A DNA stretch of 64,000 bases from Sphingorhabdus_B arenilitoris. GTDB taxonomy: Bacteria > Pseudomonadota > Alphaproteobacteria > Sphingomonadales > Sphingomonadaceae. The translations under genes and the position numbers were made by a program. The notes beneath the pieces are model-generated. The model was not told where the DNA came from, did no database searches, and saw only the letters and a list, made by a program, of their open reading frames with translations. Each line of letters starts with the position of its first letter. The stretch's first letter is position 1. The stretch spans positions 372,001 through 436,000 of the forward strand of contig NZ_JBHSDH010000013.1 of the NCBI RefSeq assembly GCF_042651485.1. The letters are read 5' to 3'. Below are positions 14,955 to 22,757 of the stretch, piece after piece.

Positions 14955-15128
14955 TCAGGCAAGATAGCTGACGGCGATTGGTCTGTTACTGTGGTTATTG
15001 TCATGTGACTGATCTTTCTGTTGTGCCATTGCAGGGGCGAAGCAGATGCCAATCAATGCCGCTAGTGAAAGCATCAATGCAGCGCTATTGCGCGCCGAAG
15101 CTTTTCTGGGTGCTGAAAATATGCTCAT
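14955..15128 (-). CDS. Small predicted secreted peptide, first ORF of the psp transcript
   Basis: A 57-residue ORF too short for usual calling. It starts MSIFSAPRKASARN, then a hydrophobic core SAALMLSLAALIGICFAP and a signal-peptidase-like AMA-QQ site after residue 35. This leaves a mature peptide of about 22 residues rich in His, Asn and Gln (QQKDQSHDNNHSNRP). A ribosome site AGGA lies nine bases upstream. The start is about 42 bases downstream of the predicted sigma-54 transcription start, so it would be induced with pspA. No family is recognised. It could instead be a leader peptide whose translation affects the downstream hairpin. Confidence 0.6.
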   Translation of the reverse strand: MSIFSAPRKASARNSAALMLSLAALIGICFAPAMAQQKDQSHDNNHSNRPIAVSYLA

Positions 15129-15179
15129 CTGTTATCGTCCTTCTTCTGGGTCACTTCCCTTACGGGCTTGCAATAACAA

Positions 15180-15197
15180 CAGCAGGAAGCGTGCCAA
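15180..15197 (-). promoter_or_regulatory. Sigma-54 (RpoN) promoter of the psp operon
   Basis: Read on the minus strand, TTGGCACG-CTTC-CTGCTG matches the sigma-54 consensus (TGGCACG-N4-TTGCW). The invariant GG (15195-15194) and GC (15183-15182) are exactly ten bases apart. Transcription would begin near 15170. pspF, the sigma-54 activator, is divergent, which supports the call. Confidence 0.85.
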
Positions 15198-15252
15198 TTT
15201 CGAAGCAGTGACGCAAAACTGGCAAAAAATCATTTTTTGACAAAAAACCACA

Positions 15253-15287
15253 TGGCACATCTTGCCAAAATATAGTGAAATGTGCCA
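15253..15287. promoter_or_regulatory. Dyad upstream of the psp promoter, candidate PspF enhancer
   Basis: TGGCACAT at 15253-15260 and ATGTGCCA at 15280-15287 form a perfect 8-bp inverted repeat, with a third half-site TTGCCA at 15262-15267. It lies about 85-120 bases upstream of the predicted psp start, the place of PspF enhancers in enterobacteria. It also lies directly before the pspF start, so PspF could repress its own gene from it. Binding is inferred. Confidence 0.6.
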
Positions 15288-15297
15288 ATGTTTATAG

Positions 15298-16350
15298 ATG
15301 GACCGGGATAATCAGTTTATTGGGCAATCATCTGCGTTTCTGGATGCGGTGGAAAGGGCGTCTGCGGCCGCCGCGCTGAACCGGCCTGTACTAGTCATAG
15401 GGGAGCGCGGGACCGGTAAGGAATTGATTGCTGAGCGTCTGCACCGGCTTAGCCAGCGTTGGGACGGACCGCTCGTCACCATGAATTGTGCGGCGCTCCC
15501 TGAAACTTTGATCGAGGCCGAGCTATTCGGGCACGAGGCGGGCGCCTTTACCGGCGCAACGAAAGCGCGCGAAGGACGGTTTGAGGAAGCCGATGGCGGC
15601 ACGTTATTTCTCGATGAGCTTGGCACATTAAGTTCAGGTGCGCAGGAACGCTTGCTGCGTGCCGTGGAATATGGCGAAGTCACGCGCATTGGTTCTTCGC
15701 GGCCCGTGCGGGTCGATGTTCGGATCGTTGCTGCTACCAACGAAAATCTGCCGCAAATGGTCGACGACAACCGTTTCCGTGCAGACTTGCTTGACCGGCT
15801 GTCTTTTGAAGTCATCACTCTGCCGCCGCTTCGGGTGCGTGATGGCGATGTGTTAGTGCTGGCGGACCATTTCGGACGGCGCATGGCCGCTGAGCTAGCA
15901 TGGGACAAATGGCCTGGCTTTGGTGAGGTCGCCCAAAATGCAATGGAAAAACATTTATGGCCTGGCAATGTCCGTGAATTGCGAAATGTAGTGGAACGCG
16001 CCGTATATCGCTGGGGAAATGATGACCAGCCCATTGATTATATTCAATTTGACCCGTTTGACAGTCCGTGGAAACCCTTAGCGTCAAAAGGATACGTGCA
16101 AAATGGCGGCGCGCTTCCTGATCAGGCGCAGTCGGAAGCCGCAACCGGCTCAACCGATCTTAGCGACTTTACGGCCCCCACTAACCTTGACGTGGATGAT
16201 TTTCGTTTGGCCACCGAAGCCTTTGAAAAGGCGGTTTTGGAACAAGCATTGGCCAAGCATCGTTATAATCAGAGGCAAACAGCAAAAGCTCTCAACTTGT
16301 CCTATGACCAACTGCGTCATACATTGAAGAAACATGACCTGCTTGGATAA
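15298..16350 (+). CDS. pspF: PspF, sigma-54 enhancer-binding activator of the psp operon
   Basis: PspF remodels sigma-54 holoenzyme with ATP to open the psp promoter; PspA inhibits it. The 350 residues start directly with the AAA+ domain (no N-terminal sensor domain, as in PspF). They show Walker A GERGTGKE, the sigma-54 contact loop GAFTGA within GHEAGAFTGATKAREGRF, Walker B GGTLFLDELG and arginine-finger region FRADLLDRLSF. A Fis-type helix-turn-helix ends the protein (YNQRQTAKALNLSYDQLRHTL). It is divergent from pspA. No clear ribosome site precedes the ATG at 15298, so expression may be low. Confidence 0.94.
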   Translation: MDRDNQFIGQSSAFLDAVERASAAAALNRPVLVIGERGTGKELIAERLHRLSQRWDGPLVTMNCAALPETLIEAELFGHEAGAFTGATKAREGRFEEADGGTLFLDELGTLSSGAQERLLRAVEYGEVTRIGSSRPVRVDVRIVAATNENLPQMVDDNRFRADLLDRLSFEVITLPPLRVRDGDVLVLADHFGRRMAAELAWDKWPGFGEVAQNAMEKHLWPGNVRELRNVVERAVYRWGNDDQPIDYIQFDPFDSPWKPLASKGYVQNGGALPDQAQSEAATGSTDLSDFTAPTNLDVDDFRLATEAFEKAVLEQALAKHRYNQRQTAKALNLSYDQLRHTLKKHDLLG

Positions 16351-16444
16351 ACAGGCTTTTACCTGCCTTGCGGTAATCGGGCTAGCGGTGCTAACGCGGT
16401 GATCGTAAACACATATCTATAGACCCTAAATAACGGAGTATAAC

Positions 16445-17056
16445 ATGGCTTTCTCTCTTCCCGAACTTCCCTATGCCAAGGATGCATTTGGCGACATTTT
16501 GTCCGCAGAAACTTTTGATTATCATCATGGCAAGCACCATAATGCTTACGTAGTGAAAGCCAACGAACTGGTTGCCGCCGACGACAGCTTGCAGGGCAAA
16601 TCGCTGGTAGAGTTGATCAAAAGCTCGTCAGGCGGCCTGTTTAATCAGGTGGGTCAGATTTGGAATCACAGCTTCTATTGGCTGTGCCTAAGCCCCGAGA
16701 AAAAAGCGCCTTCTGGCAAATTGGCGGAAATGATTGATGCTCAGTTTGGTTCGGTGGACGCGCTTGTCGAAGCGCTGAAGGCTGCGGCGGTTGGCCATTT
16801 TGGTAGCGGATGGGCTGCGCTCAACCTGACCGATGGCAAATTAGAGGTGACGTCCTATCATGACGCCGATTGTCCAGTAGCCCATGACGCGGTGCCGCTG
16901 TTAATCCTCGATGTGTGGGAACACGCCTATTATGTCGATTATCGTAACGCCCGGCCCAATTATGCCGATGCCGTTCTGAATAATGCGATCGATTGGGACT
17001 TTGTGGCGCAAAATCTCGATGGTCAGGGCGCGAGCCGGGCAGATCAAGCCGGGTAA
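16445..17056 (+). CDS. sodB: Superoxide dismutase [Fe] (Fe/Mn family)
   Basis: Converts superoxide to oxygen and hydrogen peroxide in the cytosol. The 203-residue sequence has FDYHHGKHHNAYV (first metal His), NQVGQIWNHSFYW (second His), GSGWAALNL, and DVWEHAYYVDYRNARPNYADAV with Asp and the last His. The pattern of an iron-type enzyme (ALPELPYAKDAF start, GSGWAAL) makes Fe more likely than Mn. A good ribosome site, CGGAG, precedes the ATG. A strong bidirectional-looking terminator separates it from the convergent yciB. Confidence 0.95.
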   Translation: MAFSLPELPYAKDAFGDILSAETFDYHHGKHHNAYVVKANELVAADDSLQGKSLVELIKSSSGGLFNQVGQIWNHSFYWLCLSPEKKAPSGKLAEMIDAQFGSVDALVEALKAAAVGHFGSGWAALNLTDGKLEVTSYHDADCPVAHDAVPLLILDVWEHAYYVDYRNARPNYADAVLNNAIDWDFVAQNLDGQGASRADQAG

Positions 17057-17078
17057 GCTTGGCAATCGATGCTGAAAG

Positions 17079-17116
17079 AAGGCCTTGCCTCCATTGCGGA
17101 GGCAGGGCCTTTTTTT
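17079..17116 (+). terminator. Rho-independent terminator after sodB
   Basis: A 14-bp stem with one G-T pair (17079-17092 with 17098-17111) and a five-base loop ATTGC is followed by seven T. It begins 23 bases after the sodB stop and overlaps the last codon of the convergent yciB. Confidence 0.9.
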
Positions 17117-17744
17117 ACGTCTGATCCTCGCTATCATCCTCACCCAGCTTCAAACCATGCCGCATCAGCATGGGAATCTGGGTCATATTGAATAGGAAAA
17201 ATAAAGCCGTTACGCCCCACACTTTGAGCAACAGCCATGTGTCAAAGCTGAACCAACGGTCCTGCCGGATTATTTCATTCAAACCTGCCATGGCCAAAAA
17301 GAATATGGCCCAATTGCGTGACAATTTGATCCAGCCTTTATCGTCCACGCCGTCAAACGCATATGCCAGCAGATTTTGCAGCAATGCCTTTCCGCGCAGC
17401 AGCCCGCCAAATAATATCGCCGCGAACAGGAGATAGATGAGCGTAGGTTTTATCTGAATAAATTGCGGATCGCGAAACCATAAAGTGAGCGCACCAAAGC
17501 CGGTAACGAGCACCGCCGAAACCCACATCATCGGTGACACTTTGCCCAATTTCCATTTCGAAACGATAAGCGCGGCGATGATCGCCACCATAAACACAGC
17601 CGTACTGATTAACGGACCGCGCGCCGGATCCTCTTTCGATCCAAACCACCAGTTGGTAACGAAGAACAACAATAAAGGCCCGTAATCCAGCAGCGGAGAC
17701 AGCCATTTCGGTGGTGCATCTTTGTCAGTTTCATTCTCAATCAT
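17115..17744 (-). CDS. yciB: YciB family inner-membrane protein (septation protein A)
   Basis: A polytopic inner-membrane protein of the YciB/IspZ family, implicated in septation and envelope integrity; its biochemical activity is not settled. The 209 residues contain about six hydrophobic segments. The family motifs LLDYGPLLLFFVTNWWFG, PTLIYLLFAAILFGGLLRGK and WIKLSRNWAIFFLAMAGLNE are visible, ending with LFNMTQIPMLMRHG. The start codon overlaps the ftsY stop (ATGA), which places it last in the dapF-mtaB-ftsY operon, a usual location in alphaproteobacteria. Confidence 0.92.
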   Translation of the reverse strand: MIENETDKDAPPKWLSPLLDYGPLLLFFVTNWWFGSKEDPARGPLISTAVFMVAIIAALIVSKWKLGKVSPMMWVSAVLVTGFGALTLWFRDPQFIQIKPTLIYLLFAAILFGGLLRGKALLQNLLAYAFDGVDDKGWIKLSRNWAIFFLAMAGLNEIIRQDRWFSFDTWLLLKVWGVTALFFLFNMTQIPMLMRHGLKLGEDDSEDQT

Positions 17745-18673
17745 GCGGCGCCTCCGGTTATGGCGCGGGCCAAATCACGTGGGTCAAACGGGCGCAGGTC
17801 ATCGATCGTTTCCCCTACGCCGATTGCATGAATAGGCAGACCAAATTGTTTTGCCGCCGCGACCAATATCCCGCCGCGTGCGCTGCCGTCCAATTTGGTC
17901 ATCACAATTCCGGTGACATCGGCCACCTCCTTAAACACTTCGATTTGCGACAGCGCATTTTGGCCAGTGGTTGCGTCTAACACCAAAACCACATCATGCG
18001 GTGCTTCGGGGTTTAACCGGCCCAATACGCGGCGGATCTTGGCCAGTTCATCCATCAGCTCACGTTTATTTTGCAATCGTCCAGCTGTATCAACGATCAA
18101 CACGTCAATGCCCTCGGCTGTTGCTTGCTTGACCGCGTCAAATACCACGCCCGCCGCATCGCCGCCTTCGGGGCCGCTCACCGTTTTGATACCAAGCCTT
18201 TCTGCCCAAACCTGTAACTGTCCAATAGCTGCTGCCCGAAATGTATCGCCGGCGGCCAGCATGACGCCGTAATCCTGCTCCAAAAATAAATGAGCCAATT
18301 TTGCGATGGTGGTCGTTTTACCCGATCCGTTCACGCCGATCACCAAAATGACTTGCGGCCGAGGAAAAGCGTCGATCTCAATAGGTTTGGCAACAGGTGA
18401 TAAAATATTGGCTATCTCGTCCTCGACAATTAAGCGAACGCCTTCTTCATCAAGCCCTTTTTCAAAACGTTCACTTGCCAGTTTTTCCCGAATTTGCGAA
18501 GCGGTTGCAGGGCCAAGGTCGGAGACTATCAGTGCTTCCTCAATCTCATCCAAGTCCGCCGAATCCAATTTTGCTTTCGTCACTAGCCCGGTCAAATTCT
18601 CGGTCAATTTCCCGGATGTTTTTCTCAAGCCGCCAAACAGCTTGTCCCGCCAACCCTTTTTTTCTTCATTCAT
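17741..18673 (-). CDS. ftsY: Signal recognition particle receptor FtsY
   Basis: FtsY is the GTPase receptor that docks SRP-ribosome complexes at the membrane for cotranslational insertion. The 310-residue protein has the N domain (about 15-95) and the G domain with GVNGSGKTTTIAKLA (G1), AGDTFRAAAIGQL, VDTAGRLQNK (G3), TKLDGSARGG (G4) and FIGVGE-like IHAIGVGETIDDLRPFDP. The acidic A domain of enterobacterial FtsY is missing, which is usual for alphaproteobacteria. It overlaps mtaB upstream and yciB downstream by ATGA. Its partner Ffh is encoded at 22.8 kb. Confidence 0.97.
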   Translation of the reverse strand: MNEEKKGWRDKLFGGLRKTSGKLTENLTGLVTKAKLDSADLDEIEEALIVSDLGPATASQIREKLASERFEKGLDEEGVRLIVEDEIANILSPVAKPIEIDAFPRPQVILVIGVNGSGKTTTIAKLAHLFLEQDYGVMLAAGDTFRAAAIGQLQVWAERLGIKTVSGPEGGDAAGVVFDAVKQATAEGIDVLIVDTAGRLQNKRELMDELAKIRRVLGRLNPEAPHDVVLVLDATTGQNALSQIEVFKEVADVTGIVMTKLDGSARGGILVAAAKQFGLPIHAIGVGETIDDLRPFDPRDLARAITGGAA

Positions 18674-19920
18674 GCGATAATCTCAGCCTGCAATTTTCCA
18701 TTTTCGACGCCTTTGATATGGGTGGCAATAATGGCACCTTCATCCGCCTGTTGATCCAGCTGGGCATAGGCGAAATTTTCGGCGTGACCGCCCATACCGC
18801 CAGTTTCGACCGCAATATTCTGTATGCTTCCGATTAGCCCGTTTAACCATTCGCTATTTTTTGAATCCACTTTCCCGCGCAGCAAGGCCGCACGCCGCTT
18901 AATCTCTGCGCCATCAACTTGCGGCATTTTGGCGGCAGGAGTGCCGGTTTTTGGAGAGTATGGGAAAATATGGCCATGCACAATGTGGCAGTCATCAATT
19001 AATTTCAGGCTATTTTCAAACATCGCCTCATCCTCGGTTGGAAAGCCTGCGATAATATCTGCACCAATCGCGATTTCAGGACGCATCGCTTGCATCCGGG
19101 CGACCAGATCGACAGCCAATGCTCGGTTATGGCGGCGTTTCATGCGTTTGAGAATCAGGTCATCGCCGGATTGCAGCGATAGGTGCACATGCGGCATAAT
19201 CCGCTTCTCACTGGTCAACAGGTCGAACAAGCGCTCATCAATCTCCACACCATCAATGGATGAAAGGCGCAGGCGCGGCAAATCGGGCACATGACGTATA
19301 ATCCGTTCCACCAACTGACCTAAATTGGGCTTGCCTGGCAAATCATGGCCATAGCTTGTGACATCAACCCCGGTCAGAACAACTTCTTGAAAACCCTGCC
19401 CAACCAGTTTTTTGACATGCTCGATCACGGATCCAGCGGGGACCGAGCGGCTATTGCCGCGGCCATAGGGAATGATGCAAAAGGTGCAGCGATGATCGCA
19501 GCCATTTTGGATTTCTACGAATGCGCGTGTCTTACCCGAAAATGCAGTTACCAGATGCGGCGCGGTTTCCTCGATCGTCATGATATCGGATACCAGAATA
19601 TCGGCGTTGCGGGATTTTTCGAGGAACAAGTCTGGCCGCTGTTTTTCGGCATTACCCAAAACCGTGCTGACCTCCGGCATGGCGGCGAAGCTTTCTGGGT
19701 CGACTTGAGCGGCGCAGCCAGTGACGATAATTCGTGCGGTGGGACGCCGTTTTTTCGCGCGGCGGATCGCTTGCCGAGTTTGCCGAACCGCTTCATTGGT
19801 GACTGCGCAGCTATTCACAATGATCAAATCACCGGCATTGTCGCCCAGCTGCTGCTGCAAGGCGCTGCTTTCTGCCAAATTCAGGCGGCAGCCCATAGTG
19901 ATAACTTCGGCGTCGCTCAT
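18670..19920 (-). CDS. mtaB: tRNA t6A37 methylthiotransferase MtaB
   Basis: A radical-SAM enzyme that adds a methylthio group to N6-threonylcarbamoyladenosine at tRNA position 37. An N-terminal UPF0004 domain carries the three Cys for one 4Fe-4S cluster (VITMGCRLNLAES, IVNSCAVTNEA, VTGCAAQ). The radical-SAM cluster motif is GCDHRCTFCIIPYGRGNSRS. The GCRLNLAESS start and the length of 416 residues point to MtaB rather than MiaB or RimO. The TRAM-like C-terminus is short. Its start overlaps dapF and its end overlaps ftsY, so translation is coupled. Confidence 0.92.
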   Translation of the reverse strand: MSDAEVITMGCRLNLAESSALQQQLGDNAGDLIIVNSCAVTNEAVRQTRQAIRRAKKRRPTARIIVTGCAAQVDPESFAAMPEVSTVLGNAEKQRPDLFLEKSRNADILVSDIMTIEETAPHLVTAFSGKTRAFVEIQNGCDHRCTFCIIPYGRGNSRSVPAGSVIEHVKKLVGQGFQEVVLTGVDVTSYGHDLPGKPNLGQLVERIIRHVPDLPRLRLSSIDGVEIDERLFDLLTSEKRIMPHVHLSLQSGDDLILKRMKRRHNRALAVDLVARMQAMRPEIAIGADIIAGFPTEDEAMFENSLKLIDDCHIVHGHIFPYSPKTGTPAAKMPQVDGAEIKRRAALLRGKVDSKNSEWLNGLIGSIQNIAVETGGMGGHAENFAYAQLDQQADEGAIIATHIKGVENGKLQAEIIA

Positions 19921-20723
19921 CCAAAATCATCCCAATTGGCTTGCCCGGTAAAGACATGGGCCGCCGGGCCTTTCATAACAATCGGCTCGCCGTCATTCCA
20001 TGTGATATTGATAGTCCCGCCGGGCAATCGGACATCGACGGGAGAACGGGCCAGCCCTTTACGAATTGCGGCGACCGCAGTTGCACAAGCGCCTGTCCCG
20101 CATGCACGCGTTAAGCCGGCACCGCGTTCCCACACATGCAGCTTAATATAACCTTCCTCAATCGAGGCTATGTTCACATTGACCTTTTGGGGGAAAACGC
20201 TGTCGGCTTCGATCACCGGCCCCAGCTTTGCTATATCCACCAAATCGGCATCAGGGACAAAAAATATCGCATGGGGATTGCCGACATTGACCGCCATGGG
20301 GCTTTCCAAATCCTCCCATGCGACGGGCATAGCTGCAGTGTCCATGGCGAAGGCGAGGGGTATATCCTGCCATTCAAAGCGGGGCAGGCCCATATTAACG
20401 GATACCGCATTGCCTTCCAATATACCGGAAATAAGGCCGCCTGCTGTTTCTATCGTGCAATCATGGCCGATTAAAGCCACGACGCAGCGGGTGGCGTTGC
20501 CGCAGGATTCAACCTCGCTGCCATCCGCATTATAGATGCGCATCCGGACATCGGCATTATCGGATTTTTCGAGCAAGATCATCTGATCACAGCCAATGCC
20601 GGTTTTTCGGTCGGCAATGGCGCGTGCACGCCTGTCTGTCATGGGTACAGCGACAGCGCGGCAATCAATGATCACGAAATCATTGCCAAGCCCGTGCATC
20701 TTATGAAATTCGCCTGCGGTCAT
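19917..20723 (-). CDS. dapF: Diaminopimelate epimerase
   Basis: Interconverts LL- and meso-diaminopimelate, the last step before lysine and a peptidoglycan precursor. Both catalytic Cys are visible: VESCGNATRC and TRACGTGACATAVAA. The N-terminus HKMHGLGNDFVIID and NADGSEVESCGN are family signatures. The length of 268 is normal. It is the first gene of the coupled set dapF-mtaB-ftsY-yciB. Confidence 0.96.
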   Translation of the reverse strand: MTAGEFHKMHGLGNDFVIIDCRAVAVPMTDRRARAIADRKTGIGCDQMILLEKSDNADVRMRIYNADGSEVESCGNATRCVVALIGHDCTIETAGGLISGILEGNAVSVNMGLPRFEWQDIPLAFAMDTAAMPVAWEDLESPMAVNVGNPHAIFFVPDADLVDIAKLGPVIEADSVFPQKVNVNIASIEEGYIKLHVWERGAGLTRACGTGACATAVAAIRKGLARSPVDVRLPGGTINITWNDGEPIVMKGPAAHVFTGQANWDDFG

Positions 20724-20794
20724 GCGCGGCGGTTTAGGGACGTGGAGCCCGCAAGTCTAGTGATAAGGACAGCATAGCTGGAGCGATGAGGCGC

Positions 20795-22501
20795 TCAGCT
20801 GACGGCCCGCGCCTTGTCACCGCCCGAAATCATATCATCCGAAACACTGCTCTTTTTATAGCTTTGCTTGCGTGATTGCAGCATATCTTTTTCTATCAAC
20901 AATTTCCGAACCTGCTCAATCGACATGGGTTGGCCAAAATGCCAGCCCTGACCTTTGGAACAGCCCAGCTCGTTCAGCTTGGCGATGACGCTTTCATCTT
21001 CGATGCCCTCTGCGGTGATCGGCACGGCTAGGCTTGCACCAAGGCCTGCAATCGCGCTGACAATCGCGGCGCTCTCTGCATTATCGTCCATGGAGGACAC
21101 AAAGCTGCGGTCAATTTTGATCCGGTCAAAGGGCAGGGCACGCAGATGTGCAAGCGAACTGTAACCTGTGCCAAAATCATCCAAAGCTATCTGTATACCC
21201 TGATTTTTAAGGCTTCCGACAATCGATTGTGCCAAATTCAAATTCTTGAATAACGAGCTTTCGGTAATTTCGACCTCCAACCGGTTTGCAGGAAAGCCTG
21301 TTTCCACCAGTAGCTTGACGATTTTTTGGGCAAGCCAGGGATCCTTCAGCTGCACCGGTGAGATATTGACCGAGATGGTTAACCGTTGATCCCAGTTTTT
21401 GGCTTCGAGCAGCGCCTTGCGGATGATGCTCATCGACAAATCGCCAATCATACCGGTTTCTTCGGCCACAGGGATGAAATCATCAGGCGGAATGAGGCCG
21501 CGAACCGGCGATACCCAGCGGGCCAGCATTTCAAACCCGACCAATTCGCCGGTCGCGAGGTCAACCTGCTGTTCAAAATACGGCACAAATTCATCATTGG
21601 GTATGGCAGCGCGAATATCGGCCTCTAGCGAATTGCGAGTCCGCAGCTCAATTTCCATACCATTTTCGAACCAGCTAAAACCGTTTCGTCCATTTTTCTT
21701 TGCGGCATATAATGCAATATCTGCGCGGCGGATCAGCATATCAATCGAATCACAGTCAAATTCCGGACGGGCAATGCCGACCGATGCTGTCACTTGCTGG
21801 TCTGCATCTGCAATGGTTACAGGCCGTGCCAGCGCTTCGATCAGATCTTCGGCAACTCGGTCGACGGTTTCTGGATATTCCGGTTCAAACACCAGGCAAA
21901 TTCCAAATTCATCCCCGCCAAGTCGTGCGATAATGCTGCTTGGTGGCACGACATCGCGCATCCGGTCGGCCACTTCGCGCAGTAATAAATCCCCGCTATC
22001 ATGGCCATAAAGATCATTGATTTTTTTGAACCCGTCGAGATCGACCATCATGAAAGCGATAGATTTGCCGCGGCGTGATGCCCGGGCGCTAAGCTCGGTC
22101 GTTTTTTCTTTCACTGCGCGCCGGTTAAACAAATTTGTCAGCGGGTCGGTCATCGCCAGATGCTGCGCCCGAACCTCTGCCTGACGATAAACATCCACTT
22201 CATCGCTCAGCGCCGTTGTCCGGCGCCATATGAGCAGAATCAGCGCGATGTTAAGGATCAGCGCTGTAACCATCGCTTGGTCGGCGCCCTTGGAAGAGCC
22301 AATGAATTGGCGAACCATTTCCGTGCCGACTGTACCGCCTATATATACAAACAGCACCAGGGCCGCGAGCCATACGCCGTTGTAGAATAGAGATCTGACA
22401 TTTCCTGGTGCCGCTAAAGCGCCTTTTTTAGGCGCTGCTGACTCTGAAATTGGATGGTCCAATGTATTTACCCCGTTTCTATTCGACCCATCTTTGCCCA
22501 A
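20795..22501 (-). CDS. Membrane GGDEF-EAL protein (c-di-GMP turnover)
   Basis: A two-domain c-di-GMP enzyme of 568 residues. Two membrane helices lie at about 38-60 and 78-92 with no large periplasmic domain. The GGDEF domain follows (LTNLFNRRAVKEK, RLGGDEFGICLV, so the active-site motif is intact). The EAL domain starts ELVGFEMLARW, where the signature reads EML instead of EAL, and keeps DDFGTGYSSLAHLRALPFDRIKIDRSFV and AEGIEDE. Most phosphodiesterase residues are therefore present, and either activity is possible. The 256 bases upstream, toward the divergent ffh, hold no gene I can support. Confidence 0.9.
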   Translation of the reverse strand: MGKDGSNRNGVNTLDHPISESAAPKKGALAAPGNVRSLFYNGVWLAALVLFVYIGGTVGTEMVRQFIGSSKGADQAMVTALILNIALILLIWRRTTALSDEVDVYRQAEVRAQHLAMTDPLTNLFNRRAVKEKTTELSARASRRGKSIAFMMVDLDGFKKINDLYGHDSGDLLLREVADRMRDVVPPSSIIARLGGDEFGICLVFEPEYPETVDRVAEDLIEALARPVTIADADQQVTASVGIARPEFDCDSIDMLIRRADIALYAAKKNGRNGFSWFENGMEIELRTRNSLEADIRAAIPNDEFVPYFEQQVDLATGELVGFEMLARWVSPVRGLIPPDDFIPVAEETGMIGDLSMSIIRKALLEAKNWDQRLTISVNISPVQLKDPWLAQKIVKLLVETGFPANRLEVEITESSLFKNLNLAQSIVGSLKNQGIQIALDDFGTGYSSLAHLRALPFDRIKIDRSFVSSMDDNAESAAIVSAIAGLGASLAVPITAEGIEDESVIAKLNELGCSKGQGWHFGQPMSIEQVRKLLIEKDMLQSRKQSYKKSSVSDDMISGGDKARAVS

Positions 22502-22757
22502 TAAAGGTCAAAATTTGATTAATCGTAGCAGGATACCGTTTAATGCCGGGATGCGCTTTCGAGCAGGCAATTGGCCAAAAGGTAGGATAAGTGTTGATTT
22601 TATCGATTAGCTTGTTTATCCGGCGACCAATCAGGCAGAATTGCCTTTTAAATTTGTGATAGGATTTATTCTGTTTCACGCTGGTTGGCGAGGTTTCGCT
22701 CACCGGCGTTTTGTTCGTTTATAGCCAATATTGGCGGTATTTGATTAAGGAAGTGCT

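Noticed and set aside
14837..15052. N-terminal extension of pspA from 15052
   Set aside because: PspA begins at MGIFSRTRD with a ribosome site at 14836. The upstream frame overlaps the small secreted ORF in a different frame and has no PspA-like sequence.
15253..15266. TGGCACATCTTGCC on the plus strand as a second sigma-54 promoter for pspF
   Set aside because: The GG and GC are eight bases apart, and sigma-54 needs ten. It fits better as part of the PspF-binding dyad.
22479..22703. 74-residue minus-strand ORF overlapping the start of the GGDEF-EAL gene
   Set aside because: It has no ribosome site, poor codon content and overlaps the start of a well-supported gene. I treat the 256-base gap before ffh as non-coding.
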